Shown: positions 43,664 to 51,575 of the stretch, piece by piece
Numbering within the stretch: position 1 is the first letter of the stretch
Layout of the letters: every line of letters begins with the position of its first letter
Assembly: GCF_900142535.1 (NCBI RefSeq)
Contig: NZ_FRBE01000003.1
Location: forward strand, 124,001 to 188,000
DNA: 64,000 nucleotides
Direction of reading: 5' to 3'
Source of the DNA: Fibrobacter sp. UWEL
Lineage (GTDB): Bacteria; Fibrobacterota; Fibrobacteria; Fibrobacterales; Fibrobacteraceae
Translations under genes and position numbers: made by a program
Notes under the pieces: generated by a model
Told to the model about the DNA's origin: nothing
Database searches by the model: none
Seen by the model: only the letters and a program-made list of their open reading frames with translations

Positions 43664-44996
43664 CCTTTCTGAGGGTTAATTTCATATCGAAGTTCAAACG
43701 GAGGGGAGCGCCTTGGAGCTGGAACTCTTCGTAGAACTTCTTCATCAGGTAGCGCTTGTAAGATTCTGCTACCAATTCCGGAGTGCGGGTTTCGATGGCG
43801 ATGACCGGAGGTTCCACCATGATCTGGCAGGCGCGGGTCAACTGAACCACGCGAGCGTTCTGGCTGGGAACCGGATTTTCTTCCAGGAAACGAGCGAATG
43901 CCTGTGCCACATTGTCACGTCCCAGGACGCGGCGGCAGTTGGCGTAAACGGTCTGGATGGCCTGGACTACGCGGTTCACGCGCTGGCCTTCCTTGGCGCT
44001 GATGGAGAGGATAGGAACGTATTCCAGCATGGGTTCACGTTCCAGCATTTCCTTCACCATATGGTCGAAAGACTTGTCGTTCTTGTTGGGGAGAATGTCC
44101 CACTTATTCAACACCAGCACCAGGCCCTTGCCGGCCTTGCGAATGTCGGTAATGATGCGGAAGTCCTGAACTTCCAGACCGCGGGTGCAGTCCACCATCA
44201 GAACGGAAACGTCGGAGCGACGGATACTTTCCAGGGTGCGCATGTTGCTGAAGATTTCAACTTCATCATCCACCTTGGCCTTCTTGCGGAGGCCTGCAGT
44301 ATCGGTCACCACGAACTTCTTGCCGTCGACGATAAAGTCACAGTCGATGGAATCGCGGGTCGTACCCGGAATGTCGGAAACCACGGCGCGGTCTTCGTTC
44401 AGCAGGCGGTTCAGCAAGGTGCTCTTACCGGCGTTAGGACGACCCAAGATTGCGAACTTGATGGGACGTTCTTCCTTACGCTGGCCGCGAACGGGAGTGG
44501 GGAGAATGGTCACCACTTCGTCCAGTAGGGAAAGGCATGCGTAACCCGTGAGAGCGCTGATGGTGCGGGGCTGGCCAAAACCAAGCTTCAGAAATTCATA
44601 GGATTCCTGACGATCGCCACCATTCTCGCTCTTGTTGGCAACCAGAATCACCTTCTTGTCCAGCTTGCGGACAAGTCGTGCAAACTGCTGGTCCAGCTTG
44701 GTGATACCCACGCGGACATCCACCATGAACAGCACCAGGTCGGATTCCTGCACGGCGTTGAAAATCTGGGTGCGGACGCTATCTGCCAACACGTCGATGG
44801 AATCGTCCGGCAAAAATCCGCCAGTGTCCACTACGGTAAATTCATGACCCTTGAAACTAGCAGTCTGGTAATGACGATCGCGGGTGACACCATCACGGTC
44901 GCTCACCACTGCGGCACGACGGCCCAGAATGCGGTTGAACAAGGAGGACTTGCCCACGTTAGGGCGTCCAATAATACATACGATAGGTAATTTCAT
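43560..44996 (-). CDS. der: Ribosome-assembly GTPase Der (EngA)
   Basis: Double GTPase needed for 50S subunit assembly. It has 478 residues. G1 motifs are GRPNVGKSSLFN (near residue 8) and GRPNAGKSTLLN (second domain). DTGGF and DTAGL are the G3 motifs, and NKSE and NKWD the G4 motifs. A KH-like C-terminal domain is present. The last ~35 residues (EELEQFTESSNSVRVGG... RERKKL) extend beyond the usual end and overlap plsY. TATAATTT lies 7 nt before the ATG and there is no Shine-Dalgarno. Confidence 0.95.
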   Translation of the reverse strand: MKLPIVCIIGRPNVGKSSLFNRILGRRAAVVSDRDGVTRDRHYQTASFKGHEFTVVDTGGFLPDDSIDVLADSVRTQIFNAVQESDLVLFMVDVRVGITKLDQQFARLVRKLDKKVILVANKSENGGDRQESYEFLKLGFGQPRTISALTGYACLSLLDEVVTILPTPVRGQRKEERPIKFAILGRPNAGKSTLLNRLLNEDRAVVSDIPGTTRDSIDCDFIVDGKKFVVTDTAGLRKKAKVDDEVEIFSNMRTLESIRRSDVSVLMVDCTRGLEVQDFRIITDIRKAGKGLVLVLNKWDILPNKNDKSFDHMVKEMLEREPMLEYVPILSISAKEGQRVNRVVQAIQTVYANCRRVLGRDNVAQAFARFLEENPVPSQNARVVQLTRACQIMVEPPVIAIETRTPELVAESYKRYLMKKFYEEFQLQGAPLRLNFDMKLTLRKDEELEQFTESSNSVRVGGDPQRNLDRKTRERKKL

Positions 44997-45089
44997 TATG
45001 CGAAAATTATAGAAAATTTCGGGTAAGGCGAGCGTCGCGAAAAAATTCGTAATTACAAAAACCAGCAGAATTGATCCGCTGGTATTTAT

Positions 45090-45491
45090 TTAATCCGCTA
45101 ATTTTTCAATCTTTTCAACGACTGCAATGTCCGCCGGGAGCCACGGGACTGTTCGTAGATTTTCCAGGGTGAGCCACTGGGCGGATTCGTGCTCCAGCAG
45201 GGTAGGGGTGCCGTCCACGATTTCGCAGAAATAACAGTGCAAGCTCACATGGCGTTCGGGGTAGTCCTGCTCCACCGTACAGAGAAAGTCTTGCACGTCC
45301 ACTTGTATGGCAAGTTCTTCACGGAGTTCGCGTGCTAAGGCCTGCTGGTGGGTTTCGCTGGGTTCCACTTTCCCGCCGGGAAATTCCCACTGGCCTTTGT
45401 GATCGCCATAACCTCGCTGGGTGGCGTAGTAATGCATTACGTTGTTTGCACACTTGCGGATAATACCGGCAACAACTTCTAGATGCTTCAT
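45090..45491 (-). CDS. Nudix hydrolase, MutT-like
   Basis: A 133-residue Nudix enzyme. The Nudix box is complete: GGKVEPSETHQQALARELREELAI (G38-type start, REXXEE core). WEFPGGK and the overall size fit the 8-oxo-dGTP/(d)CTP pyrophosphohydrolase MutT, which removes oxidised nucleotides; other substrates are possible. It is the last gene of a three-gene minus-strand set, 29 nt after the pseudouridine synthase. Confidence 0.88.
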   Translation of the reverse strand: MKHLEVVAGIIRKCANNVMHYYATQRGYGDHKGQWEFPGGKVEPSETHQQALARELREELAIQVDVQDFLCTVEQDYPERHVSLHCYFCEIVDGTPTLLEHESAQWLTLENLRTVPWLPADIAVVEKIEKLAD

Positions 45492-45520
45492 GTTTCGTTT
45501 CCGCGGGTTTGTGTCGCGGG

Positions 45521-46702
45521 TTAGCGGCGGCTACGCTGGAAGTTGTTTTCCTTGCGTTCGTAGGGCTTGCGCTTCAGCTGGTCGATAACTGCCTGCAGTT
45601 CCTTAGGCAGCGGGCAATCCAGAACAATCTTATCACCGTTCCAGGTGAATTCCAGACGGCAGCTATGCAGGAAAAGGCGGTGGAGACCCAGCTCCTTCTT
45701 TACTTCATGATTGAGGGCGAAGTCCCCATAACGGGAGTCGCCCAGCAGGGGATGGCCAATGCTTGCGAAGTGTGCGCGGATCTGGTGCATACGGCCGGTT
45801 TCCAGCTGAATTTTCACCAGATCGTAACCGATGTAGTGCTGCTTCACGCGGTAGTGAGTGACGGCTTCCTTGGCGTCCTTATCATCCTGGCCCACCTTCA
45901 TCTTGCTGCCCTTGGCTGCGTCGGTGCGGGTTAGCTTTTCGCTGATGGTGCCACGTTCCTTGGAGAGGTTGCCCTTGACCAATGCGAAGTAATACTTGTC
46001 CACTTCATGTTCGCGGATCATGCGGGTCAATTCGCGGAGAGTGTCGCCATGGAGAGCTACCAGCAACATACCGGAAGTTTCCTGGTCTAGGCGGTGCGCA
46101 ATTGTGGGGCGAAAATCCAGCTGTTCCTTGCGGCCCCATTCCCAAAGATATTCCACTAGGCTTTCGCCGGGCTTGGTGCCGGAACCGGGCTGGCTTGCCA
46201 ATCCGGAGGGTTTGTTCACCACCAGATAGTCTTCCGTCTGGATCACGATATCCAGTTCCTGTGCGCCCCAGTTAGACTGCTTTTCGGCGCCGGACATGGT
46301 CTTTCCCCAGGTAGACTTCTTCTTGGCGAAGCCGGTGACTGCGGATTTATCGCGGGCGGCTGCGGTGCCGGGGAAGGCGATGATGTTGGTTTCTTCGCCG
46401 GATTCAAGGGCTGCTTCTCGGGCTGCTTCTCGGGCTGCGTCAACGTCAGCCTTGATCTGTGCGGACTGGGCGCGGCTCATGTCTTTTTCATCGTCGGAAA
46501 CAGACTTGAAGTTTTCGTAGATGTTTACCAGATCGCCTTCCTGGAGCATCAGGTTGGCCTTGGCCACCACGCCGTTGACGCGGACTTTCTTCTTACGGAT
46601 GATGGAGAAGAATACGGAGAGGGATTCCTCGGGGAAAGCCTTGCGGAGGAATCGGTCGAGACGCATATTTGCGAAGTTGCGGTCAATCTGGCGAGTAATC
46701 AT
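45521..46702 (-). CDS. RluA-family pseudouridine synthase with S4 domain
   Basis: Isomerises uridines in rRNA (RluC/RluD type). It has 393 residues. An N-terminal S4 RNA-binding domain (about 14-65) is followed by a charged Ala-rich linker (about 66-147) that is unusual in length, then the catalytic domain with HRLDQETSG at 203-211 (catalytic D206) and RMHQIRAHFASIGHPLLGDSRYG. The linker contains a small tandem duplication (REAAREAA). It starts 2 nt after the FAD oxidoreductase stop. Which U positions are targeted cannot be told. Confidence 0.88.
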   Translation of the reverse strand: MITRQIDRNFANMRLDRFLRKAFPEESLSVFFSIIRKKKVRVNGVVAKANLMLQEGDLVNIYENFKSVSDDEKDMSRAQSAQIKADVDAAREAAREAALESGEETNIIAFPGTAAARDKSAVTGFAKKKSTWGKTMSGAEKQSNWGAQELDIVIQTEDYLVVNKPSGLASQPGSGTKPGESLVEYLWEWGRKEQLDFRPTIAHRLDQETSGMLLVALHGDTLRELTRMIREHEVDKYYFALVKGNLSKERGTISEKLTRTDAAKGSKMKVGQDDKDAKEAVTHYRVKQHYIGYDLVKIQLETGRMHQIRAHFASIGHPLLGDSRYGDFALNHEVKKELGLHRLFLHSCRLEFTWNGDKIVLDCPLPKELQAVIDQLKRKPYERKENNFQRSRR

Positions 46703-46704
46703 AA

Positions 46705-48339
46705 TTATTTGCTCCTCTTTGCGAAGTGAGCGAGGCGGATGCCGTCGGCGGCGCTGGTGACAATTCCGCCGGAGTAACCTGCGCCTTCACCGAGGACGTA
46801 AAGACCCTGGGTGTTGACGCTTTCCAACGTGTCGTTGTTGCGGGTGATGCGGAGCGGCGAACTGGTTCGAGTTTCCGGAGCCACAATCAAACCCTCTTCA
46901 ATAAAGCCAGGAATCTTCTTGTCGAAATTCTGGAAGCCTTCTGCCAAGGAGGCGCAGATGGTCTTGTCCATCCAATCCCACATGTTGCAGTTTACAAGGC
47001 CACAAGGGTATGTTGTTTTCGGGAGGCTGCCGGCGCGGTCCTCGCGCTTGGCCAAAAAGTTCTTGATGGTCTGGGCGGGGGCGGCGTAGTTCTTGCCACC
47101 TACAGCGTAGGCGTCTGCTTCAATTTTTCGCTGCAGGTCCAGGCCGCCGAACAATGTGCCTGCGGTCTTGATGTCAAAACCCACTGCACCGGGCGTGATG
47201 GGAACTGCGATGGCGCCGTTGGCGGTAGCGCCGTTACGGCTGCTGTAGCTCATGCCGTTGGTGGCGAGGGTGCTGGGCTCCGAGGCGCAAGGCACTAGAA
47301 CACCGCCGGGGCACATACAGAAACTGTAGGCGCTGGAAGTCTTGTTCAGCGTAGGCGTTGCCAAGAAATATTCTGCGGCACCAGTCAGCTTGGTGTCGAT
47401 GTCGCGACCCAGCTGGCGCATGTTAATAAGCATCTGAGGATGTTCCACACGGACGCCCATGGCAAAAGCCTTGCTTTCCAGGGTGACGCCTCGGGCGTGA
47501 AGCATCTCGTAAATAGAGCGAGCCGAATGGCCTACAGCCAAAACCAATGCCTCGCAGGGCTGCCAATGCCCCTGGGTATTGGGGGAGGAAACGTCGCGGA
47601 ACTTCACCCCGCAAATACGCCCGTCCTTAATTTCAATATCTTCGAGTGTGGTGCTGTAGTGAATCTTGCCGCCCCGTCGTGCGATCTCTGCACGAATCTG
47701 GCGCAACATCAGAACCAGCTTGTCGGTGCCGATGTGGGGCTTCGCGAAAGTGACCACAGATTCGTCCACACCGAAGGAAACCATGTCCTTCAGCACCGCT
47801 TCAGAGAACAGGTTGCGACTGCGGGTGTTCAGCTTTCCGTCACTGAAAGCGCCTGCGCCACCTTCGCCATAAAGTACATTGCTGTAGGCGTTAAATTCGC
47901 GATTTACGAAAAAGCGGCGAATGTCGCGGAATCGTTCTTCCACCAGCTTGCCCTGTTCGTAAAGATCCACCTGGAATCCTTTACGGAGCAAATGGAGGGC
48001 GGCCCACAAACCGCTGGGGCCTGCGCCAATCACATCCACATGGCCTGCCATGGGAACGGTGTTGCGCTGCGGGTCATTTTCCAGAGATTCCGTTTCGCGG
48101 GAGGCCTCTACCAAGCCCTTGGCATGATTACCTGTGGCTCGCAGCTGGCGCTTCACATCAAAAATCACATTGTAAGACCACTTGGGGTCTCCCTTACGGC
48201 GACTATCCAGAGAAAAACGTTCCACCTGGAGATTGAAAATCTCCTCGGGATGCACACGCAATTCCCGAGCCAATGCGGCACGGTACTCACCCTTTTTAGC
48301 AAGGGCAACGGAAAGCTCTCTGTAGCGGTAAGTAAACAT
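46705..48339 (-). CDS. FAD-dependent oxidoreductase (COG2509 type)
   Basis: 544 residues. ATG 48339 (MFTYRYREL) is chosen: TATCTTTG lies 6 nt upstream, and the extra 18 residues of a start at 48393 would be read from the palindromic repeat. An N-terminal RNA-binding-like domain (about 1-75) is followed by the dinucleotide motif VIGAGPSGLWAALHLL and a C-terminal FAD-binding GLYVLGEGAGYSGGIVTSAADG, as in the YhfW/COG2509 uncharacterised flavoprotein group. The reaction is unknown. First gene of the operon with the pseudouridine synthase and the Nudix gene. Confidence 0.85.
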   Translation of the reverse strand: MFTYRYRELSVALAKKGEYRAALARELRVHPEEIFNLQVERFSLDSRRKGDPKWSYNVIFDVKRQLRATGNHAKGLVEASRETESLENDPQRNTVPMAGHVDVIGAGPSGLWAALHLLRKGFQVDLYEQGKLVEERFRDIRRFFVNREFNAYSNVLYGEGGAGAFSDGKLNTRSRNLFSEAVLKDMVSFGVDESVVTFAKPHIGTDKLVLMLRQIRAEIARRGGKIHYSTTLEDIEIKDGRICGVKFRDVSSPNTQGHWQPCEALVLAVGHSARSIYEMLHARGVTLESKAFAMGVRVEHPQMLINMRQLGRDIDTKLTGAAEYFLATPTLNKTSSAYSFCMCPGGVLVPCASEPSTLATNGMSYSSRNGATANGAIAVPITPGAVGFDIKTAGTLFGGLDLQRKIEADAYAVGGKNYAAPAQTIKNFLAKREDRAGSLPKTTYPCGLVNCNMWDWMDKTICASLAEGFQNFDKKIPGFIEEGLIVAPETRTSSPLRITRNNDTLESVNTQGLYVLGEGAGYSGGIVTSAADGIRLAHFAKRSK

Positions 48340-48345
48340 TGGCCG

Positions 48346-48353
48346 CAAAGATA
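48346..48353 (-). promoter_or_regulatory. TATCTTTG box, predicted leaderless start of the FAD gene
   Basis: An exact TAnnTTTG match on the minus strand with only CGGCCA between it and the ATG. There is no Shine-Dalgarno. The 19-bp palindrome at 48374-48392 lies 20 nt further upstream. Confidence 0.5.
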
Positions 48354-48373
48354 GAAAATCAAAAAAGAAAGGC

Positions 48374-48392
48374 TGTCGCAAATTTTGCGACA
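48374..48392. repeat. TGTCGCAAA-t-TTTGCGACA palindrome (intergenic copy)
   Basis: 9-bp perfect arms around one central T. With the preceding C, 20 nt (CTGTCGCAAATTTTGCGACA) are identical to a site inside the rhuM-like gene at 48868-48887. It is a candidate operator near the FAD-gene promoter. Confidence 0.8.
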
Positions 48393-48427
48393 ACCACTTG
48401 GATTTAATACGAGAGGAATCTGTTTAA

Positions 48428-48475
48428 TTGTGAACGCACTGCGTTCATAATTGCGAATATGCTGTATTCGCAATT
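48428..48475. repeat. Two adjacent inverted repeats upstream of the rhuM-like gene
   Basis: GTGAACGC-act-GCGTTCAT (about 48430-48448) and AATTGCGAATA-tgctg-TATTCGCAATT (48449-48475, 11-bp perfect arms). The rest of the gap to 48650 is AT-rich with no gene visible. Confidence 0.7.
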
Positions 48476-48650
48476 GAGTAAAGGGTGTAAGTTTTTTATC
48501 CCTATGTACAAATTTTGCACATGAGATATTTTCCTTGAATTCAGCTGCTCCAATGTAAACTTTTACGCCCTTATGTAAATAATCCCTGAAAATTGCATCA
48601 AACGGGGTGAAAAAAGCGTGTTAAGGAATAAACCCTAAAAAAGGAATTCC

Positions 48651-49562
48651 ATGGATAAGATAAACCAAGAAAATACGCTTGAAAAATCACAAGTAGGAGA
48701 AATCATTGCATATCACCCTGAAGGATCCATACACTTAGATGTAAGGGTTGTAGACGATTCGGTGTGGTTGAATAGGCAACAAATCTCGTTGCTATTTGGT
48801 AGGGATGTCAAAACTATTGGCAAACATATCAATAACGCATTGCAAGAGGAGTTGCGGGATATGCCAACTGTCGCAAATTTTGCGACAGTTCAACGCGAAG
48901 GTGAAAGAATTGTGTCCAGAAATATTGAGCACTATAATCTTGACGTTATTCTTTCCGTAGGCTATCGTGTAAAGTCATCAAATGGCGTAAAGTTCCGTCG
49001 CTGGGCTAATCAAGTGCTTAAGGATCACTTGCTCAAAGGATACAGCATCAATCAGCGATTGATGTTGACGGAGGCGCGCATTGACCAACTGCATGCCGAA
49101 ACAGAATCTCGACTTTCGTCTTTAGAAAAACAGGTTGAATTTTTCGTGAAAGCCAACATACCTCCTGCGGAAGGCACAATCCCTGCGAAATCCTGGTGGA
49201 GCGGCTACGATTTTGCTGTTCAACTGATTCAGTCCGCGCAAAAGGAGGTTGTGGTTATCGATCCTTATGCTAATGAAGTTGTAGTACGGCTTCTTGCTAA
49301 GCGGAATCCGGGCGTAAGTGCGCTTGTATATGCAACGCGGAAGAACCGCACTTTGCAAGAAGAGGTGGACTTGCTCAATCGCCAGATGCCGTCGGTGAAA
49401 CTTGTTGGAATGCAGAACGTCCACGACCGTTTTATAATCGTGGACGAAACGGTTTATCACCTTGGCGCTTCCATCAAGGATCTTGGCAAGGAACTGACAG
49501 CGTTTTCTATTTTGGAATTGCTGACAAAGGAACAACTACTTGCTATGATAGGAAGCAAATAG
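48651..49562 (+). CDS. RhuM-like protein fused to PLD-like domain
   Basis: 303 residues. The N-terminal part (about 30-135) is RhuM/KilA-N-like: VWLNRQQISLLFGRDVKTIGKHINNAL, EHYNLDVILSVGYRVKSSNGVKFRRWANQVLKDHLLKGY. A coiled coil (about 140-165) leads to a C-terminal domain (about 180-290) with HDRFIIVD (H258, R260, D265) and GAS at 272-274, like one half of a phospholipase-D/nuclease HxKx4D site. RhuM is a virulence- and phage-associated family of unknown biochemistry. It has an AAGGAATTCC-type ribosome site. The palindrome lies in codons for TVANFATVQ. Possible accessory or defence gene. Confidence 0.78.
   Translation: MDKINQENTLEKSQVGEIIAYHPEGSIHLDVRVVDDSVWLNRQQISLLFGRDVKTIGKHINNALQEELRDMPTVANFATVQREGERIVSRNIEHYNLDVILSVGYRVKSSNGVKFRRWANQVLKDHLLKGYSINQRLMLTEARIDQLHAETESRLSSLEKQVEFFVKANIPPAEGTIPAKSWWSGYDFAVQLIQSAQKEVVVIDPYANEVVVRLLAKRNPGVSALVYATRKNRTLQEEVDLLNRQMPSVKLVGMQNVHDRFIIVDETVYHLGASIKDLGKELTAFSILELLTKEQLLAMIGSK
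48869..48887. repeat. TGTCGCAAA-t-TTTGCGACA palindrome (copy inside the rhuM-like gene)
   Basis: In the gene the arms extend to 12 bp (AACTGTCGCAAA / TTTGCGACAGTT). It encodes residues 73-80 (TVANFATV). Confidence 0.85.
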
Positions 49563-49571
49563 GGATTCCTT

Positions 49572-51362
49572 TTACAGCGTTCCTTCGTACACTACCAATC
49601 TCTTTCCGTCGATGGTTACGGCCATGCCGCTTTCCAGGGCGTTGAAGGCGTTCTTGGCGTTGGTGAGCCATACCAGGCGGGGGTTAATCAGGGGCAGGGT
49701 TTCTGCAGGGATTCTGCTTTCGCCTTCCACGATTACGCCGCGAACGTCACGGAGCACGGGGATGTATTCTTCAGTGAGGGTATTGCACAGCAGAATTTCG
49801 TTGCTGTCGCGACGGAGAAGCATGTAGGCTTCGGTGGGTGTCTTTGCGCGAAGGATACGGCCGTTGGCGCGTTCCACATCGGCAGAGGCGCAGCCGCCCT
49901 GTTCGCCCTTCACCAGTTCGTTACCTACGTGAAGCACGCGGATGGTGTTCACGATCTGGGCAGAAATGGGATAGCCAGAAGCCATGACAATCAGGTCGGA
50001 AATGTGGACGGCGCCGGCATCGTGGGCACTCTTGATGGCGTTCTGCACCATGGAATCGGAATCGTTCACCTGGTCAGCATACAGGGGGAATACGCCCCAG
50101 TTCAAAAGCAGCTGGCGCTTGACCTGAGCGTAGGGGGTCACAGCCAAAATGGGCTGGCTGGGACGGAACATGCTGATCATGCGGGCGGTGTTTCCCGTCA
50201 GGGTGGGGGTAATCAATGCGGCTGCCTTCACTTCGCGAGCGGTCTGGTAGGCATTCTGGGACACGATGCGGCTCATGTCGCCCTGCAGATCCATCTCGAA
50301 GGATTCGCGCATCTTCTTGTAGTATTCCGGGGAGTATTCAACGGTAACAGCCACGCGGACCAGAGTTTCCACCGCTTCGATGGGATAGAGTCCGTTGGCG
50401 GTTTCGCCAGAGAGCATCACGGCGTCGGTACCGTCAAAAATAGCGTTTGCTACGTCGGTCAGTTCCGCACGAGTGGGGCGGGGATGCTGGATCATGGAAT
50501 CCAACATCTGGGTGGCGGTAATCACCGGCTTGCCCAATTGGCGGCAAACGCGGATAATGTGCTTCTGTGCCAGAGGAATCTTTTCGGTGGGCAGCTGAAC
50601 GCCAAGGTCACCGCGGGCAATCATGATGCCGTCTGCAGTGCTTGCAATTTCGCGGATGTTGTTCAGACCTTCTTCGTTTTCGATCTTGGCAATAATCTTT
50701 GCCTTGGAATTGAGACTTTCCAGGTAGCGGCGGATTTCCTGCACTTCGCTGGCGTAGCTTACGAAGGAGGCTGCCACAAAGTCTACGTCCTGTTCGGCGC
50801 CGAACTTAATGTCGTTCTTGTCCTGTTCGCTCATGATGGGAAGGCCGGCGTGCAAACCGATGAGGTTCACGTTCTTCTTGCTTCCGATGGCGGCGGAGTT
50901 CTTGGCCACACACTTGACGGTAAAACCATCAGTTTCTTCTACGTCCAGTTCCAGGAGGCCGTCGGCAATCAAAATGCGGTGGCCGGGCTGAACCTTCTGG
51001 GGCAATTCCTTCCAGGACAGGCTCAACTTTGCCGGTTCCGAACCTGCAGCGCCGCGAGTCAACGTATCGTCAACGGTAACCCAGACCTTGTCGCCCTTGT
51101 TGAACTGAATGACTGCATCGCCCTCGGTATTGCCGGTACGGATTTCGGGACCCTTGGTGTCCAGCATCAATGCGATGGGGCGCTTGAGGCTTGCGGAAAC
51201 GCGCTTCACCCTGTCCATGGCTTCCTTGTGGGATTCGTGGGAGCCATGAGAAAAATTGAAACGGGCCACGTTCATGCCTGCGATAATCAGGCGGGAGACT
51301 ACGTCGTCGTCCTTAGTGGTGGGGCCCATGGAGCATACAATTTTTGTCTTGTGGGTGAACAT
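49572..51362 (-). CDS. pyk: Pyruvate kinase
   Basis: Makes pyruvate and ATP from PEP and ADP, last step of glycolysis. It has 596 residues. Core motifs are KIVCSMGPTT, GMNVARFNFSHG, LDTKGPEIRTG and the active-site IMIARGDLGVQLPTEKIPLAQKHII, followed by TATQMLDSMIQHPRPTRAE. Beyond the usual ~475 residues it has an extra C-terminal PEP-utilising-like domain (about 490-596), also seen in Bacillus stearothermophilus-type enzymes. A GAGG site precedes the start. Its stop is 9 nt from the stop of the convergent rhuM-like gene, with no hairpin between. Confidence 0.95.
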   Translation of the reverse strand: MFTHKTKIVCSMGPTTKDDDVVSRLIIAGMNVARFNFSHGSHESHKEAMDRVKRVSASLKRPIALMLDTKGPEIRTGNTEGDAVIQFNKGDKVWVTVDDTLTRGAAGSEPAKLSLSWKELPQKVQPGHRILIADGLLELDVEETDGFTVKCVAKNSAAIGSKKNVNLIGLHAGLPIMSEQDKNDIKFGAEQDVDFVAASFVSYASEVQEIRRYLESLNSKAKIIAKIENEEGLNNIREIASTADGIMIARGDLGVQLPTEKIPLAQKHIIRVCRQLGKPVITATQMLDSMIQHPRPTRAELTDVANAIFDGTDAVMLSGETANGLYPIEAVETLVRVAVTVEYSPEYYKKMRESFEMDLQGDMSRIVSQNAYQTAREVKAAALITPTLTGNTARMISMFRPSQPILAVTPYAQVKRQLLLNWGVFPLYADQVNDSDSMVQNAIKSAHDAGAVHISDLIVMASGYPISAQIVNTIRVLHVGNELVKGEQGGCASADVERANGRILRAKTPTEAYMLLRRDSNEILLCNTLTEEYIPVLRDVRGVIVEGESRIPAETLPLINPRLVWLTNAKNAFNALESGMAVTIDGKRLVVYEGTL

Positions 51363-51525
51363 ATTTCGCCTCTTTTTCCTTCTTAATTGGCTTTCGTATT
51401 TTTCGGCGCCAATGATAAAAATTTTTGATACATTCCCAAAGGGTAAAAATGCACGTACTAAAAAAGTATGAATCCCATATTTTGAATCCTTTTCATATTC
51501 CGTACAATAAAAACGCTAGAGTTAC

Positions 51526-51557
51526 AAAAAAGGTGAGGCTTGTGGCCTCACCTTTTT
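51526..51557 (-). terminator. Terminator after the beta-helix/barrel gene
   Basis: A 13-bp stem (AAAAAGGTGAGGC / GCCTCACCTTTTT) with A/T runs on both sides, so it can act in both directions. It lies 18 nt from the stop of the minus-strand gene and also shields pyk. Confidence 0.88.
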
Positions 51558-51575
51558 AAATCCTGCGGGGTTTTA

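Noticed and set aside
48651-49562. A full defence island around the rhuM-like gene
   Set aside because: Neighbours are housekeeping genes (flavoprotein operon, pyruvate kinase); no restriction, toxin, integrase or att repeat was found.
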